Positions 1-12,573 of a stretch of DNA of 64,000 nucleotides are shown piece by piece (within the stretch, counting starts at the first letter, position 1; each line of letters starts with the position of its first letter). Position numbers and translations under genes: made by a program. The notes beneath the pieces were generated by a model. It searched no databases, was not told the DNA's origin, and worked only from the letters and a program-made list of their open reading frames with translations. The DNA is from Psoroptes ovis (Eukaryota > Arthropoda > Arachnida > Sarcoptiformes > Psoroptidae). The stretch spans positions 1,490,501 through 1,554,500 of the forward strand of contig PQWQ01000010.1 of assembly GCA_002943765.1 (NCBI GenBank), given 5' to 3'.

Positions 1-616
1 GCCAATAATAGAAATATACATTGAAAAAAACCGTAGACTTTTGGTCCAACAAAATTCAAAGGAAAAAAAATAAAGAAATTATACCCTAAATATCCGAAAT
101 TATAACATATTGAAAATGAAAATGTTAACGTTCACAAAGGACCACCGACCAAATAGGTCCAACCAAACAGGACCAAAGAGGTCCAATAACGAAACACAGA
201 GAAGTCTACAGAAAAATGTTTGAACAAATATAAAATATATGTTTGAATCAATAAAATAATCACGTTTCAAATTTTTTTTTTTCATTTTCATTTTTCATTT
301 CATTTCATTTTTCGTTTCTTCATTTGTTCATTCGTGTGTTTGTGTGTATATTTAAAATATTAATTCGTTTGTGTGTTTATTTTCGAATGAAAGAAAATAT
401 GTATGTTGATGTAAACATACATACAAATACAACATACAAATAATTCAATTCTTATTTATTTATTCTTATCATATCTCTCTGAGTTCTCTTTTTCTCTTGA
501 ATACAATTCAATTAAATTCAATTTCAAATTGAATTGAACTGAACACACAGTACGACGAATGAATCGATGGAATTCATAAAGAATTTCGGTCAATTCTCGG
601 TACACATTAAAACAAC

Positions 617-639
617 AAAAAAAAAAAAAAAAAAAAAAA
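617..639 (+). repeat. Poly-A tract (23 A)
   Basis: Uninterrupted run preceded by AAAACAAC. No retroposon body is recognisable upstream. Confidence 0.95.
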
Positions 640-984
640 TATTCTGGACCTTCCAATTGATTTCTTCTTTTCTCGCTTTACGAATTCTTTCATCGAATTA
701 TTATAACATCATGAGTGTATTTGTTTTTTTTTTTTTGGTGAACCGGCCTTTTGGGACAACTAAAATGGAGTACTAAATGTAGTGCCGAAAAAACCAACTG
801 GTCAACACAAACATGAAACAGCCGGGACCATCGGGTAATTTCGATCAATTTTACGGTCAATTTTGACCGATTCTTTGACCATGTGTTTTTTTTCGCTTTG
901 AAAGTATGAATTCATTTTGTATTTCTTCGGTTTTTCATTCTGCAAATTGATTTTGATTGGAAAGCATCCTTTTACAGTTTGAAA

Positions 985-1004
985 TGTGTGTGTGTGTGTG
1001 CGTG
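985..1004 (+). repeat. (TG)n microsatellite
   Basis: Eight TG units then CGTG. Confidence 0.95.
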
Positions 1005-2111
1005 TTTTCATATTTTTCGTTTCTCTCATTTTTTCCCTGGGTTCGTAATTTACCAAATTGGCCTGAAAAATAAACGAGTGAATGTAGGTGTGATTCATTT
1101 GAAAAAAAAAACTTTGAAAACAAACAAATATACGCCCATTAATGGCGTGAAATTTGCCAAAATATTCAAAAAAATGAAAACTATTTAATTCATATTCAGA
1201 ATTGATCATTTTGACCATTCAAATGTTCTATTAAAATGATCAAAAATCTGTGATCAAATTAATCATTGTACTTGAATATTGTTTGAAAATAACTGTGAAG
1301 ATTTGAGAGTTCTGATCTTTTACGCTTTCTTTTTAGTTTAAACCTCTTATTTCTTATACTTATAAATTTTCCTTGGTACATTATGGTAAATCACTTGAAA
1401 TTTGATTGCAGCATTTAATAAATATTCCAGCACAAACGGAAAAAATTTCAACAAAAAACAGCTGTTTTTTCTCCCAAAGACAATCGGGGAGAGAGAGAGA
1501 TGAATCATATAAGAAACTTCATAAGAAAAAACACTAAAGACAATAAAAAGATGCAAATATAGAGCGAAAAATCTACACATACAAAAATACCATTCAAACA
1601 AAAGACAAGTGGACACATTTTAGTTCCTTCTCAATGTTTTTTCAAGAAACATTTTCCACAATACAACACAAAATGTCATACTATAAATCTTGATATCTTT
1701 GAATCAACTTTGATCAAATGTTCTTAGTTTTTTTTTCTATATGGGTTTTCCTCTAAGAATGTGAAGAAGAAAAAAAATTGTCGCAAAATGTCTACGAATA
1801 ATGACAATAATCAACAATAATAATAATAATATTAATGAGAACATTTAGTTTATTAGTTAGTTCAGTTAGTTACTTTGAACTTGATTAAACTTGTTAATAT
1901 TTATTTTTTATTTTAGTTTTATTTTTTATTTTCTTCCATTTATTTTGATGATATTTAAAAGTAAAGTTTATTTTTTTTTCTGTATAAATTGAGAGACGTA
2001 ATTACATTATCAGTTCATTTATTCAAATGTTTTTTTTTTTTTTTTGCTTTATACTTTGACAAATGAAGAAAATTTTCTTGTTTTTCAAAAGAAATCAGAG
2101 AAATAAGACAG

Positions 2112-2149
2112 AATAAATGAATGAATGAATGAATAAATGAATGAGTGAG
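2112..2149 (+). repeat. (GAAT)n microsatellite
   Basis: About nine GAAT/AAAT units, slightly interrupted. The same motif recurs at 3124-3149, 6437-6457, 15711-15729 and 35395-35410, so GAAT is the favourite tetramer of this genome segment. Confidence 0.9.
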
Positions 2150-3123
2150 AGTATATCATACAATAATAGTGTGTCTTATTGTAATTTTGATATTTAGTCT
2201 TTTTGTTCAACAAGAAATGAATAGAGAATTTCAAAAAAAAAATCAATTCAATCAATTTATTTAATTGATTTTTATCAATCAATTTATTTGATTAAATTGA
2301 ATTAATTATTGATTTCTTTGAAAATTGACGGAATTTGCCTTGAATTTTGGCAAACTTTTGATCTAAAAATTTCAGGGTTAGTTCCTATTGTTCATTAGTC
2401 GGCAATATTTTTCATATTATTTACATTCGTGATATTAATTGATTCATCTATTCATTCATTCATTCATTTGTCTAAGAATCTATAATAAATGAATATTTTC
2501 ATTTTTTTTAAACAATGACAACTTTTAATTCAAAAATTTTGAATCTAAAATCATCATCAAACATATCTTTGAATGCATACAAACGCATGTAACCCGCACA
2601 TTAACATACATTCATATGAATAACAGTGATGAGTATGATTGCAAAAATTTCAGAAAATTCAAAATAGAAATCGATTTTTTTCTTCAACCAGTTTGTCCTC
2701 TCTGAACAAGTTCGCAATTCTTCACTTTATATCACAGTAAAGAATAGTATTCTTCGTTTGAAAATCAAATATTCATTGTTGAATTCCATTCAATTCATCT
2801 TTCAGTGCTTTGATATTCTTTGATTCTTTCGACAATTCATTTGAAATTCTTACCATTATTTAAAATATTGAAAACGAGTGAACTAAAGAATGAATTTCTA
2901 TTCTTATTTCTTGTGTATTTTAGAAAATAATGTCCCCATACAAGTGTATGTTTGAAATTTTCATTTGATTTCATTTCATTCGTTTTTGCTTCAATTGTTG
3001 TTAAAAGCATAGAAATGTTTTGAAAAAAAAGAAACAAAGCAAAGCAAAAAAAAAAAAATCTTAACACATTCAATGACTTGAATAAGAGTAGTAGTGCGCG
3101 AATGATTCAATGTTTAAATCAAA

Positions 3124-3149
3124 ATGAATGAATGAATGAATGAATGAAT
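3124..3149 (+). repeat. (GAAT)n microsatellite
   Basis: Six clean units. Confidence 0.9.
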
Positions 3150-4804
3150 ATTGAAAAAAAAATTCACAATTCAAAATCATTGAAGCAAAATTCGAGCAAA
3201 TGATAATGAAATGAAATCGAAATCAAATGAAATGATTGTGTATTTCGAGTGAATGTAAGTAACAATGTTGGAAATGAAACAAGAAAAAAATCAAGAATTG
3301 TAATTGAACAATGAATGAGTGTTCGAGTGCAAATTTACAAATTTATTTGATTCATCAGAGCACATACATCAAAGATATTTGTGTGATATATGCGGCAATT
3401 CGGGTACATTCTGGTCATACATTTTTGGCCCGTGTTTCGAATATTTTTTCTATCATTCATTCATTTAACGAATGATTTTTTCAATCATCCTCATCAGATG
3501 TTTTATTAAAGTTCCGTATATTCCGCATTCCGAATCGATGACCATTCGAAATCAGCTTTTACAATTCTTAGAAATAAAGATTATGATCATTGATCCAATC
3601 GAAACGGTGATTGATGCGGAAAATTCTCGAAATTCCCAATAATAATGTCAATTTCGAAAATGTCCGCAGAAATCTTCGAACAAAATGATTATTTAGGGTC
3701 AAATAACCCTTTTTCAATGTATTCAAAAATCATAATAATTATTATTTGTTATATTTAATGTAAACAACGAATTACGAATAACAATCTATTAACAAAAATT
3801 ATTGGGCGTTCACAATGACATATTGACAATCATAACAATGATTAACCAAACGAAATTAAATAATAATGCGAAAATTTATACAGTGTATATGAGAATAAAT
3901 ACATTTTTATGTAGATAAATGAGTCCATAATTTAACCAAATAGCCTAACAACAACAAACAGCCAGCAAACCCTAGTTATAACTACAAAAAAATAAAAAAT
4001 AAAAAGGAATAACCCTACAATTTTCAATGCATTTTCCATATATTCTCCTAAATGCAAATCTGGAATATTTGTGTGCATTTGATATTTGATTAAATGATTT
4101 ATTTATTCATTCATTCATTCATTTATTTATTCCACTTGTACACATTTCACCAAAAAAAAAAAAAAAACATTGTTAACATTTTAATCATATGATTTATTGG
4201 TGGAAATTTATTGGCAAAAATAATTCATTGAAAAACTATCATTTCGATATTACATATAAAAATATATGTATTTCTTCCCTTGTTTTTACCCAATTTCTCT
4301 CATTCATTCATTCATATTTGATTAATCAGTAAATGTCAAATACCCGAAAACAAATTATAAAAACAAATTACGTTCATAGTTTACTTTTTGTCATATAAAT
4401 CGAGTCATTGTTTGTCGATTTTGAACAATTCATATTGAATCGACCATTCATGAATTCTGAATGCTGTTTGTTGCTGATAATAAATATGGCGCACACAAAG
4501 CATTTCATCGAAATGTCAAATTGAAGTATTTCAATTTTGGTATATATTTGGGGCTATTTCATCCAATTTCGACCAAAATTTTCTATGATAATTTCAGCCC
4601 TCACTGTTGTTGTTGTTTGTCGTGCAATGATCAAATATTTTCAGATAAATCTACCGCGCCTAATTTTTTGTTTCCCTTTGTCTTCTCCCTTTGATCTGAA
4701 ATTCAATGAAATTATCTATGTTGGTCTACGAGAGACTGCAAAAAACTACGAAGAATAGCCCGAGATAATATCCGAAACAATTTACAATGTTTCAAATACG
4801 ACCA

Positions 4805-4872
4805 AAAACTGAATATATTTCAAAACTGAATATATTTCAAAACTGAATATATTTCAAAACTGAATATATTTC
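4805..4872 (+). repeat. 17-bp tandem repeat, four exact copies
   Basis: The unit AAAACTGAATATATTTC is repeated four times without change, followed by a partial AAAAC. Identity between copies points to a recent expansion. It is the only perfect minisatellite of this kind that I saw. Confidence 0.95.
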
Positions 4873-4974
4873 AAAACAACAACAAAAAAAATAATCAAAT
4901 AAATTGTTATTGTTGTTTTGTGTTGTTGAATAAAAATAGAAACAAAAGAAATGAATGAATTGAACTTTGACTAA

Positions 4975-4979
4975 ATGAC

Positions 4980-5015
<36 letters not shown>

Positions 5016-5427
5016 AATAATCATGATCATAATCGTATCGATTTGTTTTTTTTATTATTTTTTTTTCGTATTCACATTCATATCATTATCGTCTCGATTT
5101 GTTTCATGTTCATTGAAGTCTTATTCTATCATTTCATTGTCTCACTCTTGTTCTTTGAGCTTGACTCGAAGATATTTCATATTTTTCGCGAAGATTTTCT
5201 TCAGACATTTACATGAGAATTTCACTACGTCAGAAATGATGGTAATAATAATAATGGAAATATCACGAAAATTGCTCGAAAAAAATGTAAAAAATTTCAA
5301 ATTTCATAAATTTGAAAATTGTAAGAATTTGAGAATTGTTACAAATATCAAATATATTGATGAAAAACGAGAAATGAATAACACATTGACACATAAACAC
5401 ATACAAATAATAATAACTACACAATAG
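4975..5427 (+). CDS. Long ORF over an ATC repeat, probably not a gene
   Basis: ATG frame of 150 codons. The first part is poly-Ile from (ATC)n, followed by a hydrophobic Ser/Phe-rich stretch, then EISRKLLEKNVKNFKFHKFE and a polar tail ending in TAG. Length alone is notable here, but the start is a microsatellite and nothing resembles a known protein. It is listed so that it is not missed. Confidence 0.12.
4981..5014 (+). repeat. (ATC)n microsatellite
   Basis: Eleven units, responsible for the poly-Ile start of the overlapping open frame. Confidence 0.95.
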
Positions 5428-5653
5428 ACACATTTATTTTATTTTATTTCAAATGATGTAAAACAATGCAATCAATTACTTTGCAAGCAATTGCAATATG
5501 AGCATCAATATGAAGCCATAGCCATTACATAAACAGCAGTATATGAACACAAATAAAAATTCACCAAACAAAAATAATAATCAGCCAATAAATGGTGCCC
5601 AAAATATTAAAGAGAAAAAAAATGTCACTCAAATGATACATAAATGAATATAT

Positions 5654-5731
5654 TAGGCTGTCAGGAAAGTTCTGGCAGATTTTCATGACCAATTCTATTG
5701 ATTAAACGGAATGAACTTTCCGTACAACTTA
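5654..5731. mobile_element. Short mariner-type MITE, family B copy 1
   Basis: A TA-bounded element of 78 bp. The left end reads GGCTGTCAGGAAAGTTCTGG and the right end, reverse-complemented, AGTTGTACGGAAAGTTCATT, so it is an imperfect terminal inverted repeat. It shares nearly all of its sequence, including the centre (CTATTGATTAAACGGAATGAAC), with the copy at 11520. TA flanks and GGTTGTC-like ends are the hallmark of the mariner/Tc1 group. No transposase is present, so it is non-autonomous. Confidence 0.7.
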
Positions 5732-8367
5732 GGAATATTACTCGATACAAGCATTCATATCCAACAACACATGCATCCCCCCGAACATACACATCCGAAT
5801 ACAACATACAGAAATCATATATAATTGTCTGTGTGTGTGTGGATGTGTTTGAAACATTTCCACAAAACATTTTCTTCGATTCGATACACACAATTATTGT
5901 TGTTTCAAAATCTATCGATTTGTGTGTCTTGAAAATTGAAGAAAGAATAAGGAATTCTGATACAAAAAAAAGAATTGAACAAATACAGTTTACTCTGTGT
6001 GTTGGTTAGTTGGTTGGTTGTTTGGTTTGTTTGTTTGATAATGTAACTCTAATGCAACTGAAAACTTGTTTTTACAATTACTGGTGATATTATTATTATT
6101 ACTACAATTATCATCATCATCATCATCATCATCATTTACCAATGAACACACATACGCAAACACATACAGACATATACAGATATAGACTACAAACAGTAAA
6201 ATAAATTAAATCGAATCGAAACGAATTGAATTTGAAATGAATGGATGAAACAAAGAAATGAAAGGGAAAAAAAATGAACAGAAAAAGATATATGAATCGA
6301 TAGAAATTAGATGATATGAATGATTCTCTCTCTTGTATTGATTCTTTACAATTCAATTCCAATAATAATCGTAATAACTGTAACATTATCGACTCGTAGT
6401 GTAGTGAATATGTGTGATGGTGAGAGTTAGTGAGTCAATGAATGAATGAATGAATGCTGTGAATACAACAACAAGACACACAGAGAGAGCCAGAAAACAT
6501 GCCAGAAAAAAAACTGGTGAAAAATCGTAATAATAACCGAACGAGAATATAACCGAATGAAAAATATCGATTATCATCGAATGAATGATGGTTTGATGCA
6601 GAATATTATGGGATTTGCTTTCGTAATGGAAAATGAAGAAATTGATGAAGAAAAATGATGGTGAAAAAAAAAGGATGCGAAAAAGAAAGATAAACGAAAG
6701 CATGCGCTCATCATTTGTATGTGTTTCAAAATAATGTTTGCGTATTTGACCTAAACAAAAGCTTGAACGAAGGAAACATCCATAGACAATTGTCAATTGT
6801 AATTGCATTTTTCATTTTTTTTTTCCATTTTTTTCTCTTTTATTTTGTTCGGTCTTTGCCGTTTCTTTTTATTGTATGAATCATTTCTGATGAAATTCCA
6901 ATGAATTTCGGCTGAGACGAATTGATCGGCGAAAATCAGCGTGGAAGCCAAGAAAAAATGAGACTCAAACCATGAAAAAAAACAAATGAAGAATCTAAAA
7001 CAAACCTTATACAAACCGAAGAATATGATTCAGAAATGATTCTGAATCTCAGAATTTGAATCGATGGCGGAATTTCTGCCAATTCAAATATGTTGAAAAT
7101 TTCATTGAAAATTTGAAAATTGTTTGCCAACAACCAATTAACCAGAAAAATATCGTTTGATTGAACGTAATCAATCAATCGATATCATATTCATTGATTT
7201 TACACGCAATTTTCGAATAAATTGATTTAATTTGTTTTGAAAATTTAAATTAAAAATTGAGAAAATTGATTCATTTCTGTTTTAACATTCATTTACAATC
7301 GATTCGCATTTAATCTGATCATTCTGATCAATTTGTTCGCAATCATTTCGATATGATCAAATCAAAATTTCATTTGTAAGAAATTTTTCAAAAAACTTTG
7401 CCAAATAAATCGATTATCGATTAATAATTTACAAATTTACAATATTTATCAATTTTACAATCTCTTTTCGTTACTGTGATTTGATATGACAATTGTCAAA
7501 TGAATTATTAAAATTATTGTTTTTTCGTTCAAATTTTTCTCCGGGATCCAAATGAAATTTACTCGGGAAAAACAATGATGTAAAATTTCACAGAAAAATG
7601 TTTAATTCTGGTAAAATTTATCCACAATTTACACGATTTCAAATGCTTTGAAATATTTATTCCATTGCTTGTCTTTTGATTTACAAGATTTTCATTTTGC
7701 ATTCATAATTGAATCTGTATTTCAATCAACGAAAATTGGGAGTCTGAAAAATTCTGAAAAAGTTTTCAATTCGTTTCAATTCAATTCATCAGATTCAATT
7801 CATATTCAAATTCAGATACGAATTTTGCGGCTCACAAATTATTGAAAACCCAGAGCAAATTTGTGTGTGTGTGTAATGTCATTGCATTCTCAGTGTATTT
7901 GGTTATTTTTGCAATCGGCATACATTACATACACACCGACACACACATACACATTCACGCACATAGATACACGAATTTATACACAAAAATTTCCACTGAA
8001 ATGAATCTTTAAGAATTTCATTTTCCGGTATTTTGGATCTGTATTCGTTATTAGTGTTTTTGGTATTCATTGATTTATTCATTCGTTCATTTGTTCGTTT
8101 GTTCAGTCAAGTTAGTTAGCTTCATTTCAGTTCGTTAGTTTAGTTAAGGTTTTTTTTTATTTCGGTCTTAGTTCGTTAGAGTTTTTGATTCCAAAGTAGA
8201 AAAAACTTTGATTTCAAACCAAAAATTTGCCTTGATTTCATTTGATTTCACTTTTCTTCGGGTTCTCAGTGTTACAGTTTTTAATTTTCCAGTTTTCAAG
8301 GCATTTCGCTTATGATTCTTCAACTGTTTCTGGGCTTGATTTGACTCCGAAAAAAATTGTTAGAAAT

Positions 8368-8452
8368 GATCCTGGTCTACTCGACTCTGCTCACTTCCTT
8401 TTGAGACATTTCATGGACATGTTTAGAGCAGAGTTCTGATCACACAAGGATC
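8368..8452. ncRNA. Hairpin-forming segment, miRNA-precursor-like or MITE-like
   Basis: GATCCT at 8368 pairs with AGGATC at 8447-8452, and ACTCTGCTC (8384-8392) pairs perfectly with GAGCAGAGT (8426-8434) around a 33-base loop. The internal bulges are uneven. The block is GC-richer than its flanks. It overlaps the end of an open frame on the + strand (GLDLTPKKIVRNDPGLLDSA, then TGA at 8439), so an exon is a rival reading. Confidence 0.2.
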
Positions 8453-9355
8453 ACATGTTCATAAGCTTGATACATTCATTGATTTCAAATTATCAATCTT
8501 TACAATCATATTGATGATAATGATAATGATGCTCGTAAACTATGATGATGATGATGATGATGTGAATGCGCACGATGATAATTTTCGAAATGATTTTCTT
8601 TCAATGAATTACTCATTTCTTGTTCACTTCTTTGTTTCAATTTATTTATTGTGTCAAGATTGACTAGTTATTTTCTCGTCTTGTCTTTTCCCAACTATCA
8701 ATTATTCAATTGTCCATTGTCAATCATTGATTTTGTTTATCAAAAATAGCTTTGCAAATGCACATTTTTCAGTATTGAAGTAAAATTTAGAAACAAAAAT
8801 AATTCAATGATTCAAAAATATTTTAAATTAATTAAAATTTTGTTTTGTTTTATTTTCAAAATTAATTTTAAATTTCATATGGGTCATATGTAATTAAAAA
8901 TTCATGAAATGAGTTTCTGTATTTTCCTCATTCTAATACAAGGAAAATAAATAGCAAATGAAATTGTACAGAGAATTCACGTTTTCAGAAACACAGAAAA
9001 TTCATTTGCTACCAATGTATTTGATTTTCAATGAACACTAAATGTGTAATGAATGAATTTGTTCAATTTTTGTGAATTCAATTTTTTTTAACGAATTCAG
9101 ACAGTGAAGCCAACATTTGTACCAGTATATATGTGAGTGTAATGGTAGGAAAACAAATGAACAGTTGTTTTGTTTTGTTTCGTTTCATGTTTGATTTTTT
9201 CAATTTTCTCTCCATTTTTAAATTGAATTTCCATTTTAATTTCGTTCTAATTTCATTTTAAAAATTTCAACTTTGATTTCCACTTTCATTTCTATGATTG
9301 CTGTGAATGAATAATTATCTAAACACATTTCGTTGTTTATTTGTTGTCTGTTTGT

Positions 9356-9376
9356 TTGTGTGTGTGTGTGTGTGTT
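9356..9376 (+). repeat. (TG)n microsatellite
   Basis: About ten TG units. Confidence 0.95.
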
Positions 9377-10916
9377 TATTTCTAATTATTTTCAAAGCAT
9401 TCAAATGTTTTCGTTTTTCATTCGTAAAATTCACTTTTCCGAAATTAATGTTGTCTATTTTCTGTATTGCGTATTTTTTCTGCAATTTGCATACATTCAT
9501 TTTTTTCTGGTTGGAAAAAAAATGAGAGAAAAACAACAAAAAATTTATGCCTTGTCAATCAATTGACAAAGCACACAATTGCAAACAGAATGAACAAGCA
9601 AGATTCATTACTTGAAAATGTTTTAAAATGACATTGCTCCTTTTGCTTTTCTATATGTCAAAACACTTTTCTTCATTTTTTTTTTCTCTTGAAATTTTAT
9701 TTGAGAATTGAATATTTGAATCACACAACAAACGCATCACTCATCGATAATGGACAACTAACGAAGAAAATATTTTCATCTCTTTTTGATCCATATAAGT
9801 AAATGAGTACATCATTGTCTTTGCATGGATGAAATTATTATTAAAAGTTAATGATTATTTTCATATTGAAAATTATGAAAAAAAAATAATCAAATGAATG
9901 AAAATTCATATGTTCTTTGAATGATAAAACTTTTATTTGAAAAATAAAACTATTCGCACATCTCATCCTTCGAATATTATCAGCCACGATTTCTTTGATG
10001 ATGATGATGATAATGATTGCTATCATTATCCTTATAATTATTATTACCGTCATTATTAACACTACTTCGAAGACGAGCTCAAAAAAAAAAAAAATGGCTC
10101 AAAATCAAAACTAATCAAATTTTCACCATTCACAATCGATATCAAAATCAAATTTTCGTGCTTAAAGAATTATATGATGATCAGATATAAGTTATTGAAT
10201 CTAGAAATTATTATAATAATCAAAATAATTGAATAATAGTAATGTTAATGAAAATAACATTAATTATTATTTCACTTTTTTATTCAAAATATAAAAGTTA
10301 AACTTGTAATTTTCTTTGTTAATCATCAAACATTATTATTATTATTATCATCGTAATCAATTTTTATTATTATTATTATTAATGTAATCGATTGAATAAA
10401 ATTCAATTTCAATTTCGATTTCATTCCATTTCAATCATTGAAATTGTGAAAATTTAATTATTCAAATAAAACATGAACAAAATTGTTTCACTTCATTTGT
10501 TGTCTATGATGATGATGATGATGATGATAATGAAAACATTCATTTATGAGTCTAATAACAGAATTGTAAATTCAAAAAATTGAATTAAAAATGTGAATAA
10601 AGGAGGAATATATTCATTCATATTAGCGCCAAATATCGTTAGTTAATTTTATTCATTTACATATAATATGCATAAGCATATAATATAAATGGATTGGAAA
10701 CATTAATTGATTAAATATATGATGCCGGGTAATATGCAAAGTTTATCCATGTAAAATTGACTTAATTCAATGTTTAATCATTTCTATTGATTATTTGCGA
10801 TTATCGGTATGCAAAATATGCGATAAAAATTGAATAAAGTAAAAAATAGATTATCATAAATGATTGGATACTGCCACTGATAAACATGACGGGTCTGTGT
10901 GTGTGTATTTACTCAG

Positions 10917-11079
10917 AAATTCTACACAAAAAATAAATTTCATCGATTTCGCATCCATTGATAATGATGATAATGATAATGATGGCTACAGAAATGACCG
11001 TAAAAATGGCCAAAATCGGCCAAAATTACCCGAAAGAAAAAATTCAAGTCAAGATAACGATATACATAATTCCGAGTAA
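10917..11079 (+). CDS. Candidate terminal exon, Asp/Asn-rich
   Basis: An acceptor with a TG-rich tract (GTGTGTGTATTTACTCAG) ends at 10916. The open frame then encodes NSTQKINFIDFASIDNDDND, NDGYRNDRKNGQNRPKLPER and KNSSQDNDIHNSE, ending in TAA. Charged, polar composition and mixed codons favour a real C-terminus over AT-rich noise. No upstream partner exon was identified, and no family is recognised. Confidence 0.25.
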
Positions 11080-11519
11080 ATCATTTCATTGAGCCAAATT
11101 GAATGAATTCTGTATGCGGCACGAATGATTCAATTTATGCGAGAGAAAGAGAATCTGTGTGTGTGTTAAATGGATAAATGAATGAAAGATACGGGGAGAA
11201 AATGGTTCAAATTAATGACATTTTATATTATGTTTATGATTATTATGATTATTCGGTTCTATCTTTGTGAAATCTAATTCAAATTTAAAATTTTTTAAAT
11301 TCATTTTTTCAACTCAAATTTAAACATATTATTAAATTCAATTCAAATGAATCAAATTCATTCATTATTCATTTGATTATTACGGTTATTAATGAAATAT
11401 TTGAGAGAAAGTGATGAAAAAAAATTTCAAATCACAAAAACAATGAAACGATTTGCTGTGAATTCATATTTCTCATCGCTTTCTGGCTGTTTTTTTTAGC
11501 TAAATTTCACATGATTATA

Positions 11520-11598
11520 TAAGGTTGTCTGGAAAATTCTGGCAGATTTCCATTAGCAAATCTATTGATTAAGCGGAATGAACTTTTCGTACAACCTA
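11520..11598. mobile_element. Short mariner-type MITE, family B copy 2
   Basis: A TA-bounded 79-bp relative of the element at 5654, in the same orientation. The left end is AGGTTGTCTGGAAAATTCTGG and the right end, reversed, GGTTGTACGAAAAGTTCATT. The two copies differ by scattered substitutions, so they inserted separately or diverged long ago. Non-coding. Confidence 0.7.
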
Positions 11599-12495
11599 AT
11601 AATATGAATTCGGCTTCATTTGTTCCACTACTGGTTTATTAGCTTTCAAAATTTTGAATAAATTAACCCATTGGCATCCATTCACAGACTTCTATGATAC
11701 TGATGGCGTTTAATGAATCACATATCATCATTATCGTTCTATGAATTGTATAAAATATATGTGTCAATGACGTATGTAACCCTTTGATGCAGCCGCTATT
11801 TCGGGGGTTATTTCAAATAAAACATTTGCAAAAAAAAACAAAAACATTTCAATTGTATTTGAACAAACACATTTTGTTGAAGCCAAAAAACAAACCAAAA
11901 ATTGAATGGCAAATGAATCTCATTGAATTGATGCTAATAAATTGAATATGGCCATAATATTCAATCATAATAATAACAGAATAATGAATTTTTATATGTA
12001 TTCTCATTATTATTATTATGTATCATCATCATTATTCAATGTTTATGATGATTATTATTACAATTATTATTATTGTTAATATTACGACTATTATTGCAGC
12101 GTAAAACAACAACAACATCAACAGCGACAGCAGCAGCAGCAGCAGTAAATGAATGAAATGCAGCCAAAAATTGTGAGAAAAATTGTAAAGATTCAAAGCA
12201 AAGAAATGAAAATCATAAAAAACAATAAAATAAAATGAAATAAAAATAAAAATAAAAAGTTTTAAACTTTTATTTTCGCTTTATTCTTTATTTCAATTCA
12301 TTATTTTTCAATGGAAAAAATGATGAAAATATTCGTTTTTTCTATTTCTCACCAGTTCCGGGATGATGCTACTAACGATCATCATCAATTCTCTATGATG
12401 ATGATGATGATGATGATCATTGTCTATTGTCTTTCGGTACCATTTATTTTTATTTTTATTTTTGTTTTATTTCTATTTTTTTTCAATTCATATAT

Positions 12496-12573
12496 CGGGT
12501 TGTCCCATAAGTTCTTGCCGTTTTTTAAATTTTTTTCAACTCGAAAAACGGCAAGAACTTATGGGACAACCTA
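12496..12573. mobile_element. Palindromic mariner-type MITE, family A copy 1
   Basis: Two perfect 28-bp inverted arms (12498-12525 and 12544-12571) begin GGTTGTCCCATAAGTTCTTG and are separated by only 18 bases. The right end is followed by TA; the left TA is altered (CG). The element is almost all terminal repeat, and its transcript would fold into a tight hairpin. It shares its core with the copy at 51692. Confidence 0.8.

Larger units (their letters stand above)
1..4804. other. Non-coding AT-rich region
   Basis: Only simple repeats and short chance frames. A patch at 3355-3420 reads HIHQRYLCDICGNSGTFWSY in one frame after a TTCATCAG acceptor-like site, with a zinc-finger-like CDIC. At 4645-4758 a frame ends FNEIIYVGLRETAKNYEE. 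Neither could be assigned to a gene. Confidence 0.7.
5732..10916. other. Non-coding AT-rich region
   Basis: Holds ATC/ATG runs (6113-6135, 8543-8562, 10507-10528), a (TG)n run (9356-9376) and the hairpin block at 8368-8452. A low-complexity minus-strand frame at 6386-6808 is repeat-driven. No gene supported. Confidence 0.7.

Noticed and set aside
802..1218. Minus-strand frame of 138 codons
   Set aside because: It crosses a (TG)n microsatellite (Thr-His run), has no family resemblance, and overlaps open frames on the other strand and frame.
6386..6808. Minus-strand frame of 140 codons rich in Phe, Ser, Ile, His
   Set aside because: It is composed largely of T-rich and GAAT-repeat sequence, has no domain, and shows no splice signals.
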